The notes below the pieces were generated by a model. That model searched no databases and was not told where the DNA came from. It worked only from the letters and a program-made list of their open reading frames with translations. A program made the position numbers and the translations under genes. 64,000 nt of DNA from Salinimicrobium profundisediminis (GTDB lineage: Bacteria; Bacteroidota; Bacteroidia; Flavobacteriales; Flavobacteriaceae), in assembly GCF_026241755.1 (NCBI RefSeq), contig NZ_JAPJDA010000007.1, positions 1 to 64,000 on the forward strand, written 5' to 3'. Below are positions 30,811 to 39,688 of the stretch, piece after piece (position 1 is the first letter of the stretch; every line of letters begins with the position of its first letter).

Positions 30811-30960
30811 CTAATGAAATAACAATTCTTTGCTGAACTTTTACCTTCTCAAGTGAAATCTATATTTCACAAGCAAGTTGTTATTTCATCAAGATGACTT
30901 ACATTTCCCAAAAGAGTGTGTGTAAATCCTCCAAAACGTTTTTACCAAATTAAACCAACT
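30772..30960 (-). ncRNA. Candidate structured small RNA between icd and rplS
   Basis: Reading the minus strand, a 12-bp perfect stem (ATGAAATAACAA at 30889-30878 with 30825-30814) encloses a 7-bp hairpin (GTGAAAT/ATTTCAC, 30870-30853). The intrinsic terminator follows immediately. The region has no convincing reading frame and lies in a 530-base gap. The 5' end is uncertain. It does not look like tmRNA, RNase P RNA or SRP RNA. Confidence 0.45.
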
Positions 30961-31148
30961 ATGTCTGGCATATTGTTATTCAAAATGGCAAAAACTTATG
31001 TAAAGATTTTGCTCTACATGAGTTTAAGAAGAATTCCTGGCGACATTCTTTGACTTAAATCTCTGTATTAAATTTACGAAAGAAAATATTTATACGCAAA
31101 TATCTAAGCCTTAATTGTTTATAAAAATAACTGAAATATTTATTTAAC

Positions 31149-31176
31149 AAAAAAGCCTCAATAAATGAGGCTTTTT
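31149..31176. terminator. rplS terminator
   Basis: AAAAGCCTCA pairs with TGAGGCTTTT with A/T runs on both sides, 20 bases after the rplS stop on the minus strand. It could act in both directions. Confidence 0.9.
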
Positions 31177-31195
31177 CAAGTAATATGTTGAAAGA

Positions 31196-31546
31196 TTATC
31201 TTCTTCTTTCTTTAATTCGAGCTTTTTTACCAGTAAGTTCTCTAAAGTAGTAGATTCTTGCTCTACGAACTTTACCACGCTTGTTGATCTCGATTTTCTG
31301 AAGAGCAGGCAGGTTGAGCGGGAAAATACGTTCAACACCAACAGTACCACTCATTTTACGAATAGTAAAAGTTTGAGAAGCTCCAGATCCTCTCTTTTGG
31401 ATCACAACTCCACGGAAGAACTGAGTTCTGGTTTTTTGACCTTCAGTAATTTCGTAATAAACAGTAATAGTATCTCCGGCTGAAAAATCAGGGAAATCTT
31501 TTTTTGTTACAAACTCCTCTTGTACAAATTTAATTAAGGATTCCAT
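31196..31546 (-). CDS. rplS: 50S ribosomal protein L19
   Basis: L19 sits at the subunit interface of the large ribosomal subunit. The 116-aa sequence is typical: FPDFSAGDTITVYYEI, the conserved FRGVVIQKRGSGASQTFTIRK, GVERIFPLNLP and RAKIYYLR-like RRARIYYFRELTGKKARIKE. It is downstream of trmD on the same strand, as in many bacteria, but 115 bases and its own promoter element separate the two. Confidence 0.99.
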   Translation of the reverse strand: MESLIKFVQEEFVTKKDFPDFSAGDTITVYYEITEGQKTRTQFFRGVVIQKRGSGASQTFTIRKMSGTVGVERIFPLNLPALQKIEINKRGKVRRARIYYFRELTGKKARIKERRR

Positions 31547-31619
31547 ATTTCTAATGGTTTAAAAATAAAGTCTAAAGCAACATTCACGGGTATCGCCAGA
31601 GGTTGGTTCAGAACGTGTG

Positions 31620-31627
31620 CAAAAGTA
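31620..31627 (-). promoter_or_regulatory. -7 element of the rplS promoter
   Basis: The minus strand reads TACTTTTG, an exact TAnnTTTG match, about 75 bases before the rplS start. No exact TTG lies at the preferred distance upstream, so the assignment rests on the -7 element alone. Confidence 0.4.
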
Positions 31628-31661
31628 ATAAATTTTGTGATTCTAAAAACTAATGGCTCAT

Positions 31662-32348
31662 TTATTTTTCGTCCTCACTTAATAAGTCAGGTCGCAGGGC
31701 CAAAGTGCGGGCGTAGGCCTGTTCTTCCCGCCATTCTTCAATCTTTGGCGTGTTGCCCGAAGTGAGAATTTCGGGTACTTTCCAGCCATTATATTCTGCT
31801 GGGCGGGTATAAATTGGCGGCGCGAGCAAATTGTCCTGAAAGGAATCGGTAAGTGCAGAGGTTTCATTGCCCAGAACTCCCGGTAGCAGGCGAATAATGG
31901 AATCGCACAGCACAGCGGCCCCTAATTCTCCGCCCGAAAGTACGTAGTCACCAATAGAGATCTCCCGGGTAACAAAATGCTCCCGCACGCGTTGATCTAC
32001 TCCTTTATAGTGACCGCAAAGAATAATGACATTTTCCTTTAGGGAGAGTTCATTGGCTATACCTTGCTTCAGCGTTTCTCCATCGGGCGTCATATAAATG
32101 ACTTCGTCATAATCTCTTTCTGCTTTCAAAGCTGTTATGCACTTATCTATGGGTTCTATCATCATCACCATCCCGGCGCCCCCTCCAAATTGATAATCAT
32201 CTATTTGTTTGTAATTATCGGTTACGTAATCACGTAAGTTGTGCAGGTGAATTTCTACATGGCCTTTTTCAATTGCTCTTTTTAATATAGAAGCTTCAAA
32301 AGGGCTGGTAAGAATTTCGGGAACTACAGTAATAATATCAAATCGCAT
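31662..32348 (-). CDS. trmD: tRNA (guanine-N1)-methyltransferase
   Basis: TrmD methylates G37 of tRNAs reading CNN codons, preventing frameshifts. The 228-aa protein has the SPOUT trefoil-knot signature [13 protein letters not shown] followed by [16 protein letters not shown], and the N-terminal [10 protein letters not shown]. Its length matches the family. A coiled-coil membrane protein gene lies 69 bases upstream on the same strand. Confidence 0.98.
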   Translation of the reverse strand: MRFDIITVVPEILTSPFEASILKRAIEKGHVEIHLHNLRDYVTDNYKQIDDYQFGGGAGMVMMIEPIDKCITALKAERDYDEVIYMTPDGETLKQGIANELSLKENVIILCGHYKGVDQRVREHFVTREISIGDYVLSGGELGAAVLCDSIIRLLPGVLGNETSALTDSFQDNLLAPPIYTRPAEYNGWKVPEILTSGNTPKIEEWREEQAYARTLALRPDLLSEDEK

Positions 32349-32417
32349 GGAATGGGAATTTTGGCTGAAAGCAATTCACAGCCCGCAAATTTAGTTAAAC
32401 CTCAAGAATATTTGTTT

Positions 32418-32996
32418 CTACTTTGCGACTTTAAGCTGTTTGTTCTTTTCATCTTGTAGCAGTCTTCCCAGTCTTTGCTCTTTTTCGAGAGATTTTGCAC
32501 GGTAGGCATCGAACTCTTTTTCTACTTCGGCTAAATTTTTCCGGGCTTCGGCTGTGTGAATGTGACTCTTTTTGAATCTCACTACAAACAAAGCCAGTGC
32601 TAGTACCAGCACACCAACAATGCTCCACATCAAAGTATTATAGGTGGCTTTACTAAGGGACATTCCCAGCACGGCTATTTCATCTTTTTCAGCGCTTAAA
32701 GTGGCAAGCTGCTCTTTGAGGTTTTCCAGTTCAGCCTCGAGAGTGGCAATTTTAGCATCCCGGGATTTCAAAGTTTCTTTTGAAGAAGCTATTTCTTCCT
32801 TAAGTTCAATAATTCTGTTTGAAGTTAGCTCCTGTAGCGTTGTAAGCTGGTCTGTATCCACAACCTTATAACCTTTAAAGTTGTTGGAACTGGTAATCAA
32901 TTCCTGAAATTTTTCAGCAATAGTGGCTTCGCCGGGTGTCTGGGCTACTGCGACTGTAGCAGTTAATAGAATAAAAGTGAATAAAATTTTTTTCAT
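32418..32996 (-). CDS. Exported coiled-coil protein with one membrane span
   Basis: The start at 32996 is preferred because it gives a clean signal peptide (MKKILFTFILLTATVAVAQ). The longer frame to 33161 begins with unremarkable sequence. The 192-aa product has a coiled coil at about residues 55-105, a membrane helix at about 125-145 (LMWSIVGVLVLALALFVVRF) and a second charged helix to the C-terminus. The function is unknown. Its place next to trmD has no bearing on RNA methylation, because no methyltransferase motif is present. Confidence 0.85.
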   Translation of the reverse strand: MKKILFTFILLTATVAVAQTPGEATIAEKFQELITSSNNFKGYKVVDTDQLTTLQELTSNRIIELKEEIASSKETLKSRDAKIATLEAELENLKEQLATLSAEKDEIAVLGMSLSKATYNTLMWSIVGVLVLALALFVVRFKKSHIHTAEARKNLAEVEKEFDAYRAKSLEKEQRLGRLLQDEKNKQLKVAK

Positions 32997-33283
32997 AGCA
33001 GGTATTATTTCTTGGTCATTATCACAACGAACACCTAAAAATGATATTGTTGATGATTGTTTAATTTTTTTTTCATTAACTTCCTGTATATAAGCAGGCC
33101 GAAAAAAAGCAGTGGCAAAATTAAAGAATAATAACTGCCTGGCTCTGCTGTCCTTCCACAAATTTTTAGTTAATTTTCTTCAGTTCTTATTCAGGCTTCT
33201 AATGGCAACTTCAGAAGAATTTCTATTAAATTCATTCTTCTCAAAAAAGGTGAATTTTGGAATCCTTCAGAAATAAAAGGCAG

Positions 33284-33311
33284 AAAAAAACCCGTTGCCA
33301 TTGGCAACGGG
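33284..33311 (-). terminator. gap terminator
   Basis: CCCGTTGCCA and TGGCAACGGG form a near-continuous palindrome (33291-33311), and on the minus strand it is followed by seven T. It lies 25 bases past the gap stop. The rest of 32997-33335 shows no gene or further structure. Confidence 0.9.
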
Positions 33312-33335
33312 TCCCCATCACTAATTAAACCCCTT

Positions 33336-34784
33336 TTAATAATAGGTGAACCTTCTAACCTTGGCAATGTATTTTGCAAGGCGTATTACCTGGTGGCTAT
33401 ACCCGTATTCGTTGTCGTACCAAACATATAATACGATATTCTTACCATCGCCCGAAACTATGGTGGCGTTGCTGTCGTAAATTGAAGGCTGGGCAGATCC
33501 CACTATATCTGTAGAAACCAGTTCGTTTTCTATAGAATATTTGATCTGTTCAACCATTTCTCCTTCTAAAGCATATTTTTTTAGGATCTCATTTACTTCT
33601 TCCGGTGAAGTTTCGGTTTCCACCTCCAGGTTGAGTATAGCGAGTGATCCATTGGGAACCGGAACACGTATGGCATTCGAGGTAAGTTTACCTTCAAATA
33701 CGGGTAAGGCCTTTGAAACGGCTTTTCCTGCACCGGTTTCAGTGATCACCATATTTAATGCAGCCGCCCTTCCTCTTCTGTACTTCCTGTGCATATTGTC
33801 AACCAGGTTCTGGTCGTTTGTATAGGCATGTATGGTTTCAAGGTGTCCTTTTACAACACCTAAATCATCCTGAACTGCTTTAAGAACAGGTGTAATGGCA
33901 TTGGTGGTACAGGAGGCCGCTGAGAAGATCGAAACTTCATCGGGGTTGTATTCCTTATGATTTACGCCGTGAACTATATTCGGAATTCCTTTACCCGGCG
34001 CTGTGAGCAATACTTTTGAAGCTCCCTTAGAAGTGAGATGCCTGCTGAGTGCCTCCTGGTCTCTAAATGCGCCGGTATTATCAATTATCAGGGCATCTTT
34101 AATGCCATAAGCAGTATAGTCTATCTCTTCGGGTTCATTGGCCGAGATCATATGTACAGTAGTGCCATTAATTATAAGACACTTCTTTTCTGAATTGTAG
34201 GATACGGTTCCGGAAAAATCTCCGTGCACAGAGTCATTTTTGAGAAGACTGGCCCTTTTTTCAAGTACAGTCTCATCGATCTTTCCGCGGGTGACAATGG
34301 CTCTAAGCCTAAGTTGGCTGCCTTTGCCAGTTCGGGTCATGAGTTCCCTGGCAACCAGCCTGCCTATACGTCCAAATCCATAAAGTACAACATCTTTGGG
34401 AGTAGGTTCGTCTCCCTTTTTTGCGTCTTTTAGTTTAGCCGAAACAAATGCAGTTGCATTCGAATATTTCTGGTCTTCCAGGTGGTATTCATAGGTCATT
34501 TTTCCAATGTCGAGCTTGGCAGGTGGGAAATCCAGCCTTTGAATGGCTTCGGCGATCTCAACCGAATCAAAAATAGAAATTGGCTTTTGTACAAATTCAC
34601 CGGCATACTCGTGCAGGTCTAAAATGTCGCTCACATTGCGATCTATCAACTGATTTCTGAATAGCACAAGTTCAATAGACTTGTCATACCACAAATCACT
34701 CACTGTCTTGATGAATTGTACTGCTGCCCGTCGCCGATCTGCCTGAAAGGCTAATTCTTTTTCGTAAACTTCGTTAGAGTTCAT
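33336..34784 (-). CDS. gap: Glyceraldehyde-3-phosphate dehydrogenase, long form
   Basis: This enzyme interconverts glyceraldehyde-3-phosphate and 1,3-bisphosphoglycerate. The start at 34784 (MNSNEVYEKELAFQADRR) is chosen because the alternative at 34832 lies upstream of the -7 element at 34815. The 482-aa chain carries an extra N-terminal region of about 125 residues, then YGFGRIGRLVAREL and the catalytic Cys in FSAASCTTNAITPV. The length is unlike the 330-aa glycolytic enzyme but usual for the long Bacteroidota GAPDH. Cofactor and direction are not determinable here. Confidence 0.95.
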   Translation of the reverse strand: MNSNEVYEKELAFQADRRRAAVQFIKTVSDLWYDKSIELVLFRNQLIDRNVSDILDLHEYAGEFVQKPISIFDSVEIAEAIQRLDFPPAKLDIGKMTYEYHLEDQKYSNATAFVSAKLKDAKKGDEPTPKDVVLYGFGRIGRLVARELMTRTGKGSQLRLRAIVTRGKIDETVLEKRASLLKNDSVHGDFSGTVSYNSEKKCLIINGTTVHMISANEPEEIDYTAYGIKDALIIDNTGAFRDQEALSRHLTSKGASKVLLTAPGKGIPNIVHGVNHKEYNPDEVSIFSAASCTTNAITPVLKAVQDDLGVVKGHLETIHAYTNDQNLVDNMHRKYRRGRAAALNMVITETGAGKAVSKALPVFEGKLTSNAIRVPVPNGSLAILNLEVETETSPEEVNEILKKYALEGEMVEQIKYSIENELVSTDIVGSAQPSIYDSNATIVSGDGKNIVLYVWYDNEYGYSHQVIRLAKYIAKVRRFTYY

Positions 34785-34814
34785 TTTTTTGTTGGTGTTG
34801 TTTTTAAACTGCGG

Positions 34815-34822
34815 CAAAAATA
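34815..34822 (-). promoter_or_regulatory. -7 element of the gap promoter
   Basis: The minus strand reads TATTTTTG, an exact TAnnTTTG match. The implied transcript start near 34806 lies downstream of the 34832 start option and about 20 bases before 34784, which supports the shorter gene model. Confidence 0.45.
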
Positions 34823-34856
34823 TAGATTTCAAACGTTTTCGTAAAGTGTTTTGAAC

Positions 34857-34890
34857 AAAAAAATGAGGCCCATTATAAGCCTCATTTTTG
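34857..34890 (-). terminator. Terminator of the DegP/HtrA gene
   Basis: AAATGAGGC pairs with GCCTCATTT around a 9-base loop, with T and A runs on both sides. It closes the protease transcript just upstream of the gap promoter. Confidence 0.88.
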
Positions 34891-34980
34891 TTATATATAT
34901 TTAATTATCGACTCCCCAGATCTGGAAATAGCTTCAGAAAGATTTCCGAAAAGAATTCAATTTTTGCCATTTTTGGCAGG

Positions 34981-36345
34981 TTATCTCCAAACGTATTTTT
35001 GTTTTTCCCCATCGGGAGTTACAAAGGTTACAGAGATGGGTTGCCCCGGAGATCTTTGTGCCATGATCTTTTCAACATCTTTAATATCCCGCACTTCAAT
35101 GTTATCAATGGCTGTGATTATTGTACCATAAAGCTGTTCATTCTGCATTTGAGGAGTGAGACCTCTTGTGATCTTCACCCCGTGAGTCACTTTTCTTTGC
35201 TTCAGTTCATCGGTACTGGCGTTGGTAACTTCAAGGCCAATGGCTTTGATTTGATAAACCTCATACTTTGTAAGGGTCACATCAAATTCTTTTGGATCTC
35301 CATCGCGAATCACCTGTACTGTTACCACATCGTCTGGCCTTTTTGACCCTATATAACCAATTAAATCTGAGAATTTACTGATCTTTACATTATCTAACCT
35401 GGTAATGACATCACCTGATCGAATTCCTGCTTTTGCTGCACCACTTCCTGCTTCCACCTGGTCTACGTAAACTCCTTCAGAAATTTCAATATTATATTCT
35501 CCGGGAAGATTAGCAGCCTGTACACCACGTATTCCCAAGATACCCTGCTGTACATCCCCATACTCAATAAGGTCTTCTACTATTTTTCTGGCATTATTTG
35601 AAGGTACTGCAAAAGCATACCCAACATAAGTCCCGGTTTGAGAGGTGATCGCGGTATTGATACCAATCAATTCTCCATTGATGTTTACCAGTGCACCACC
35701 ACTGTTTCCTGGATTTACTGCGGCATCAGTCTGGATAAAAGAAGAAATGTTAGAATCCATTCCCAGGTCTCTTGATTTTGCTGAAATTATTCCGGCAGTA
35801 ACGGTAGAGGTAAGGTTAAAGGGGTTTCCTACTGCCAACACCCATTCTCCAATCTGTGCATTGTCAGAATTTCCGAAGGGAAGGTAATGAAGGTCTTCTG
35901 CATCTATCTTCAGTAAAGCGATATCCGATTTTGGATCGGTGCCTATCACTTCGGCCATATAATTCTGGTTATTGTTAAGGGTAACCTGAAGCTGGGTGGC
36001 ATTCTGTATCACGTGGTTGTTGGTTACAATATAACCATCGGGAGAAATGATAACCCCACTTCCTGTGCCCTGTAAGGCTTGTGTTGTACTCGAAGAGAAG
36101 GGTGACCTTCTTACTGTTGCCACGTTTTTTACGTGAACTACAGCATTTACCGATTCATTGGCTGCTTCAGTAAAATCTGCATTAGTACCTGTAGGAAGTG
36201 AATTCATTTTTACCGGGGTATAGGCAGGGATACCCGTATTTGCTTCGACTAAGACGTTGTCTTCATCAATGAAAAGCAAGTATCCGGCAAGAGTTAGAAC
36301 GCCGCTTAAAACAGAGATCATGAGAAAACTGGCAAATCTTTTCAT
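34981..36345 (-). CDS. degP: DegP/HtrA-family periplasmic serine protease
   Basis: It degrades or refolds damaged envelope proteins. The 454-aa protein has an N-terminal membrane anchor or signal (MKRFASFLMISVLSGVLTLAGYLLF) and a trypsin-like domain with the triad His in IVTNNHVI, Asp in DPKSDIALLK and Ser in VNPGNSGGALVN. One clear PDZ domain starts near residue 285 and a second follows at about 385 to the end. It is divergent from dapF. Confidence 0.95.
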   Translation of the reverse strand: MKRFASFLMISVLSGVLTLAGYLLFIDEDNVLVEANTGIPAYTPVKMNSLPTGTNADFTEAANESVNAVVHVKNVATVRRSPFSSSTTQALQGTGSGVIISPDGYIVTNNHVIQNATQLQVTLNNNQNYMAEVIGTDPKSDIALLKIDAEDLHYLPFGNSDNAQIGEWVLAVGNPFNLTSTVTAGIISAKSRDLGMDSNISSFIQTDAAVNPGNSGGALVNINGELIGINTAITSQTGTYVGYAFAVPSNNARKIVEDLIEYGDVQQGILGIRGVQAANLPGEYNIEISEGVYVDQVEAGSGAAKAGIRSGDVITRLDNVKISKFSDLIGYIGSKRPDDVVTVQVIRDGDPKEFDVTLTKYEVYQIKAIGLEVTNASTDELKQRKVTHGVKITRGLTPQMQNEQLYGTIITAIDNIEVRDIKDVEKIMAQRSPGQPISVTFVTPDGEKQKYVWR

Positions 36346-36445
36346 ATTTAATATGTGTTTTAGTATTTGTAGAAAAATTCAGTTTTAGCAGGTACCTTTC
36401 CTTAATAAGCCCGTGTGTTAATCATGCCCGTTTTTTCTATTATTG

Positions 36446-36453
36446 TATCTTTG
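36446..36453 (+). promoter_or_regulatory. -7 element before dapF
   Basis: TATCTTTG matches TAnnTTTG exactly, about 20 bases before the dapF start. An exact upstream TTG at the preferred spacing is lacking. Confidence 0.4.
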
Positions 36454-36473
36454 ATCCCTGAAAAATAATCCAG

Positions 36474-37262
36474 ATGAAGCTGAATTTTTATAAATACCAG
36501 GGTACGGGAAACGATTTTATTATGGTAGATAACCGTACAGCGGTTTTATCCAAAAATGATACCAAATTGATAAGACGGCTTTGTGATCGCAAATTTGGCA
36601 TTGGTGCAGACGGTCTCATTCTCCTTGAGAATTTAGAAAATTCGCAGGATGATTTTAAGATGGTGTACTTCAACGCCGATGGCAACGAAAGTAGTATGTG
36701 TGGTAACGGCGGCAGGTGTCTTGTAGCGTTTGCGAAGTATTTAGGAATTATTTCAGACAGGGCGGCATTTACTGCAATAGATGGATTTCATGAAGCTGTA
36801 ATAGAAGATGAAAAGGTAGGACTTAAAATGATGGATGTTGAAGGGGTTTCTGAAATTGGTAATGCTCTTTTCCTCAATACAGGTTCCCCGCATCATGTCA
36901 TTTTTTCAGAAGAAGTAGACCAGATTAATGTCAAACAAGAAGGAGCTGCCGTAAGGTATTCACCAGAATATGAGGCTAAGGGAGGCACAAATGTGAATTT
37001 CTCTTCGTCTCTGGATGAGTCAACTTTAAAAGTGCGTACGTATGAGAGGGGAGTGGAAGATGAAACTCTTTCCTGCGGTACGGGGGTTACAGCTGTCGCT
37101 ATCGCCGCCTATCACTCCGGAAGAATATCTTCAAATAAAGTAGAGTTAAAAACGCCGGGGGGTGAACTTAGCGTTCGTTTTACGCCTAGGGGTGGCAGTT
37201 ACAGTGATGTTTGGCTAACCGGGCCTGCACAACAGGTCTTTAAAGGAGAAATAACATGTTAA
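36474..37262 (+). CDS. dapF: Diaminopimelate epimerase
   Basis: It converts LL- to meso-diaminopimelate for lysine and peptidoglycan synthesis (EC 5.1.1.7). The 262-aa protein has the two catalytic cysteines in NADGNESSMCGNGGRC and ETLSCGTGVTAVAIA, and starts FYKYQGTGNDFIMVDN. It overlaps the acetyltransferase gene by 7 bases and heads a cell-wall-related run with mltG. Confidence 0.97.
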   Translation: MKLNFYKYQGTGNDFIMVDNRTAVLSKNDTKLIRRLCDRKFGIGADGLILLENLENSQDDFKMVYFNADGNESSMCGNGGRCLVAFAKYLGIISDRAAFTAIDGFHEAVIEDEKVGLKMMDVEGVSEIGNALFLNTGSPHHVIFSEEVDQINVKQEGAAVRYSPEYEAKGGTNVNFSSSLDESTLKVRTYERGVEDETLSCGTGVTAVAIAAYHSGRISSNKVELKTPGGELSVRFTPRGGSYSDVWLTGPAQQVFKGEITC

Positions 37263-37777
37263 CACTTCAGGGGGAACAGGTTTTTCTGAGAGCGTTAGAG
37301 CCCGAAGATCTCGATTTGCTCTTTGAAGTAGAGAACAATGAAGAATTCTGGGAGGTGAGCGCCACCAGCGTTCCTTTTTCCCGCTATGTGCTTAAACAAT
37401 ATCTCGAAAATTCTCATCGCGATATTTACGATGTTAAACAGTTGAGGCTGGTCATTTGTGATAACACTTCGGAAGCTGTGGGGCTTATAGATATTTTTGA
37501 CTTTGACCCCAGGAACCGTCGTGCTGCCCTTGGTATCCTTATTATTAACAGGAAAAACCGGAAAAAAGGATATGGCACCCAGGCTTTAGAACTGGTTTGT
37601 AAATATTGCTTTACACACCTGGGCCTGCACCAGGTCTATGTTAACGTAGGCTGTGATAATACTTCGAGTAGGCTGCTCTTTGAAAAAGCCGGATTTTTAC
37701 TCACTGCCAGAAAAAAGGACTGGAATTTGGTAGAGGGAGAATATAAAGATGAAATTACCTATCAATTGATCAACTAA
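37256..37777 (+). CDS. GNAT-family N-acetyltransferase
   Basis: The 173-aa protein belongs to the RimJ/RimL-like GNAT branch: VFLRALEPEDLDLLFEVENNEEFW at the N-terminus, the acetyl-CoA loop NRKNRKKGYGTQAL, and VNVGCDNTSSRLLFEKAGF. The acceptor substrate is unknown. It is translationally coupled on both sides (7-base overlap with dapF and TAATG with mltG). Confidence 0.93.
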   Translation: MLTLQGEQVFLRALEPEDLDLLFEVENNEEFWEVSATSVPFSRYVLKQYLENSHRDIYDVKQLRLVICDNTSEAVGLIDIFDFDPRNRRAALGILIINRKNRKKGYGTQALELVCKYCFTHLGLHQVYVNVGCDNTSSRLLFEKAGFLLTARKKDWNLVEGEYKDEITYQLIN

Positions 37778-38820
37778 TGTATATCAAAAAAATCTTATTA
37801 ATAATTGCCCTTTTTGGCATCCTGGGTCTGGCAGCATTCTCCTGGTACGTCTATGACATTATCTTTTCTCCTAACACTGCTTTTTCTGAAGAAACTGCCC
37901 AGGTATACGTGCCTACAGGCGCAACTTATGCTGAAGTAAGAGAGCTGCTGAAGCCTTATCTTGAAGATAGCGAAGAATTTGACCTGGTTGCACAGAAAAA
38001 AGGCTATATCAATAATGTGAAGGCCGGAAGATTTATTCTGAAGAAAGGCATGAACAACAACGAGATTGTAAATACCCTTCGCAGTACAAACGAGCCGGTG
38101 TGGGTAACCTTTAATAACCAGGAACGACTTGAAGATCTTGCCGGAAGGATCGCAGCCCAAATAGAAGCCGATAGTACACAGCTTCTGGAAAGCATGAGAG
38201 ATTCGGCATTTTTGACACATTCTGGTTTTGAAGGAAGAAATGCGATTGCCATGTACATTCCAAATAAGTATCAGTTCTTCTGGAATACTTCAGCTGTCGA
38301 ATTTAGGGAGCGGATGAAAGAAGAGTACGACCGCTTCTGGACAGAAAAAAGACTGGCAAGGGCCGAAGAGATTGGGCTTACTCCGCACCAGGTGATGGTG
38401 GTTGCTTCTATCGTGCAAAAAGAAACAGCCAAAGTAGACGAGCGGCCAAAGGTAGCCGGGGTCTATATGAACCGAATTGAGAAAGGCTGGAAACTTGAAG
38501 CCGACCCAACTGTGATCTACGCCTTAAAAGACAGGCTGCAGAATTTCGATACCATTATAAAAAGGGTTCTTTATGCTGATCTTACTCTTGACTCTCCTTA
38601 TAATACCTATAAATATAAAGAACTGCCTCCCGGGCCTATAACCATGCCTGACATTTCTTCAATAGATGCGGTGCTTAACCATGAAGATCACGACTACTTC
38701 TATTTCGTGGCCGATGTGGAGAATTTTGGTTACCACAAGTTCGCAAAGACCCTGTCGCAGCACAACGCCAATAAACGGGCCTATGTTCAATGGATCAATA
38801 AGCAGAAGATCAACAGGTAA
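37777..38820 (+). CDS. mltG: Endolytic murein transglycosylase
   Basis: MltG cleaves nascent glycan strands and sets their length. The 347-aa protein has one N-terminal membrane helix (ILLIIALFGILGLAAFSWYVY), a LysM-like region, and the YceG catalytic domain with the Glu in MVVASIVQKETA and the family motifs SPYNTYKYKELPPGPI and NHEDHDYFYFVAD. Its position after dapF links it to wall synthesis. Confidence 0.96.
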   Translation: MYIKKILLIIALFGILGLAAFSWYVYDIIFSPNTAFSEETAQVYVPTGATYAEVRELLKPYLEDSEEFDLVAQKKGYINNVKAGRFILKKGMNNNEIVNTLRSTNEPVWVTFNNQERLEDLAGRIAAQIEADSTQLLESMRDSAFLTHSGFEGRNAIAMYIPNKYQFFWNTSAVEFRERMKEEYDRFWTEKRLARAEEIGLTPHQVMVVASIVQKETAKVDERPKVAGVYMNRIEKGWKLEADPTVIYALKDRLQNFDTIIKRVLYADLTLDSPYNTYKYKELPPGPITMPDISSIDAVLNHEDHDYFYFVADVENFGYHKFAKTLSQHNANKRAYVQWINKQKINR

Positions 38821-38954
38821 ACAGCAATATTCCGGAAAATCTCCCCACAATAAAACCCTTTTTGGCACGTTCTATGCTTTTAACCGGTCAGCTGAGAAAA
38901 AAAATGCTCTCAGTAAGTTTAACATGCTGATAATTAGATTATTAAAAAATGTAG

Positions 38955-38962
38955 TACATTTG
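38955..38962 (+). promoter_or_regulatory. -7 element before the lysozyme-like gene
   Basis: TACATTTG matches TAnnTTTG exactly and lies 51 bases before the start at 39014. It would give this gene a promoter separate from the dapF-mltG operon. Confidence 0.4.
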
Positions 38963-39013
38963 TCGGCCGTTTCGAGGAAATCTTCATGATTTACTTGAGC
39001 AAAAACAAAAAGG

Positions 39014-39688
39014 ATGAAGAAGAAAGTTGCAAAATTTTCAGTATTACCGGTTGTAGGAGCATCTATATTTTTTTATAGCTTTTCCACCAACAAAACCAAG
39101 GATTTTGATGCTGCTGTTCTTGAAGAATTCAAGACAGTAAATGAGGAACTGAATTTTGACGTTCCCCATACACCAGATGTTACAGTATTTGATCCGCAGC
39201 TTAGGTCTTACCCGCAGTTAGGGAAATCTTACGTAGCTTTTAAGGAAGCCATGGGCTTTAAAGAGTCGGGTGGTGATTACAAGGTCATCAATGAATTTGG
39301 CTACATGGGAAAATACCAGTTTGGAAGAGGTACCCTAAAATTAATCGGAATTAAAGACACCAACCTTTTCCTTAATTCCCCCGATCTTCAGGAAGCTGCT
39401 TTTTACGCAAATTCTTCTCGTAACAAATGGATTTTACGTAAGGATATTGCAAAATTCCAGAATCAGGTAGTGAACGGGATCAGGATAACAGAATCTGGCA
39501 TCCTGGCGGCAGCGCACCTTGCAGGCCCCGGTAATGTCAAGAAATTTTTAAGAAGCAATGGAGCCAACAGTTTTAGCGATGGTTTTGGAACTTCTATAAA
39601 ATATTACTTTAAGAAATTTGAAGGTTTTGATACTTCTTTCGTAGTGCCAGACCGGAAAGCGAAGGTTAATAATCCTTCTGTAATATAA
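39014..39688 (+). CDS. Probable lysozyme-like peptidoglycan-associated protein
   Basis: The 224-aa product begins with a hydrophobic signal-like segment (VLPVVGASIFFYSFS). The middle part has FKESGGDYKVINEFGYMGKYQFG, resembling the Glu-containing active-site region of the lysozyme/transglycosylase superfamily, followed by AAHLAGPGNVKKFL. A role in wall turnover is inferred from this similarity and from mltG upstream. Its 3' end overlaps the convergent methyltransferase gene by 23 bases. Confidence 0.8.
   Translation: MKKKVAKFSVLPVVGASIFFYSFSTNKTKDFDAAVLEEFKTVNEELNFDVPHTPDVTVFDPQLRSYPQLGKSYVAFKEAMGFKESGGDYKVINEFGYMGKYQFGRGTLKLIGIKDTNLFLNSPDLQEAAFYANSSRNKWILRKDIAKFQNQVVNGIRITESGILAAAHLAGPGNVKKFLRSNGANSFSDGFGTSIKYYFKKFEGFDTSFVVPDRKAKVNNPSVI

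Noticed and set aside
32418-32996. tRNA methyltransferase assignment by proximity to trmD
   Set aside because: The protein has a signal peptide, coiled coils and one membrane helix and no methyltransferase motif. trmD itself is intact next door.
32997-33161. N-terminal extension of the coiled-coil protein
   Set aside because: The extension lacks a signal sequence and would bury a perfect signal peptide that begins at 32996.
39666-39688. 23-base convergent overlap as evidence of a wrong gene model
   Set aside because: Both genes keep full-length, family-consistent C-termini, so a genuine short overlap is the simpler reading.
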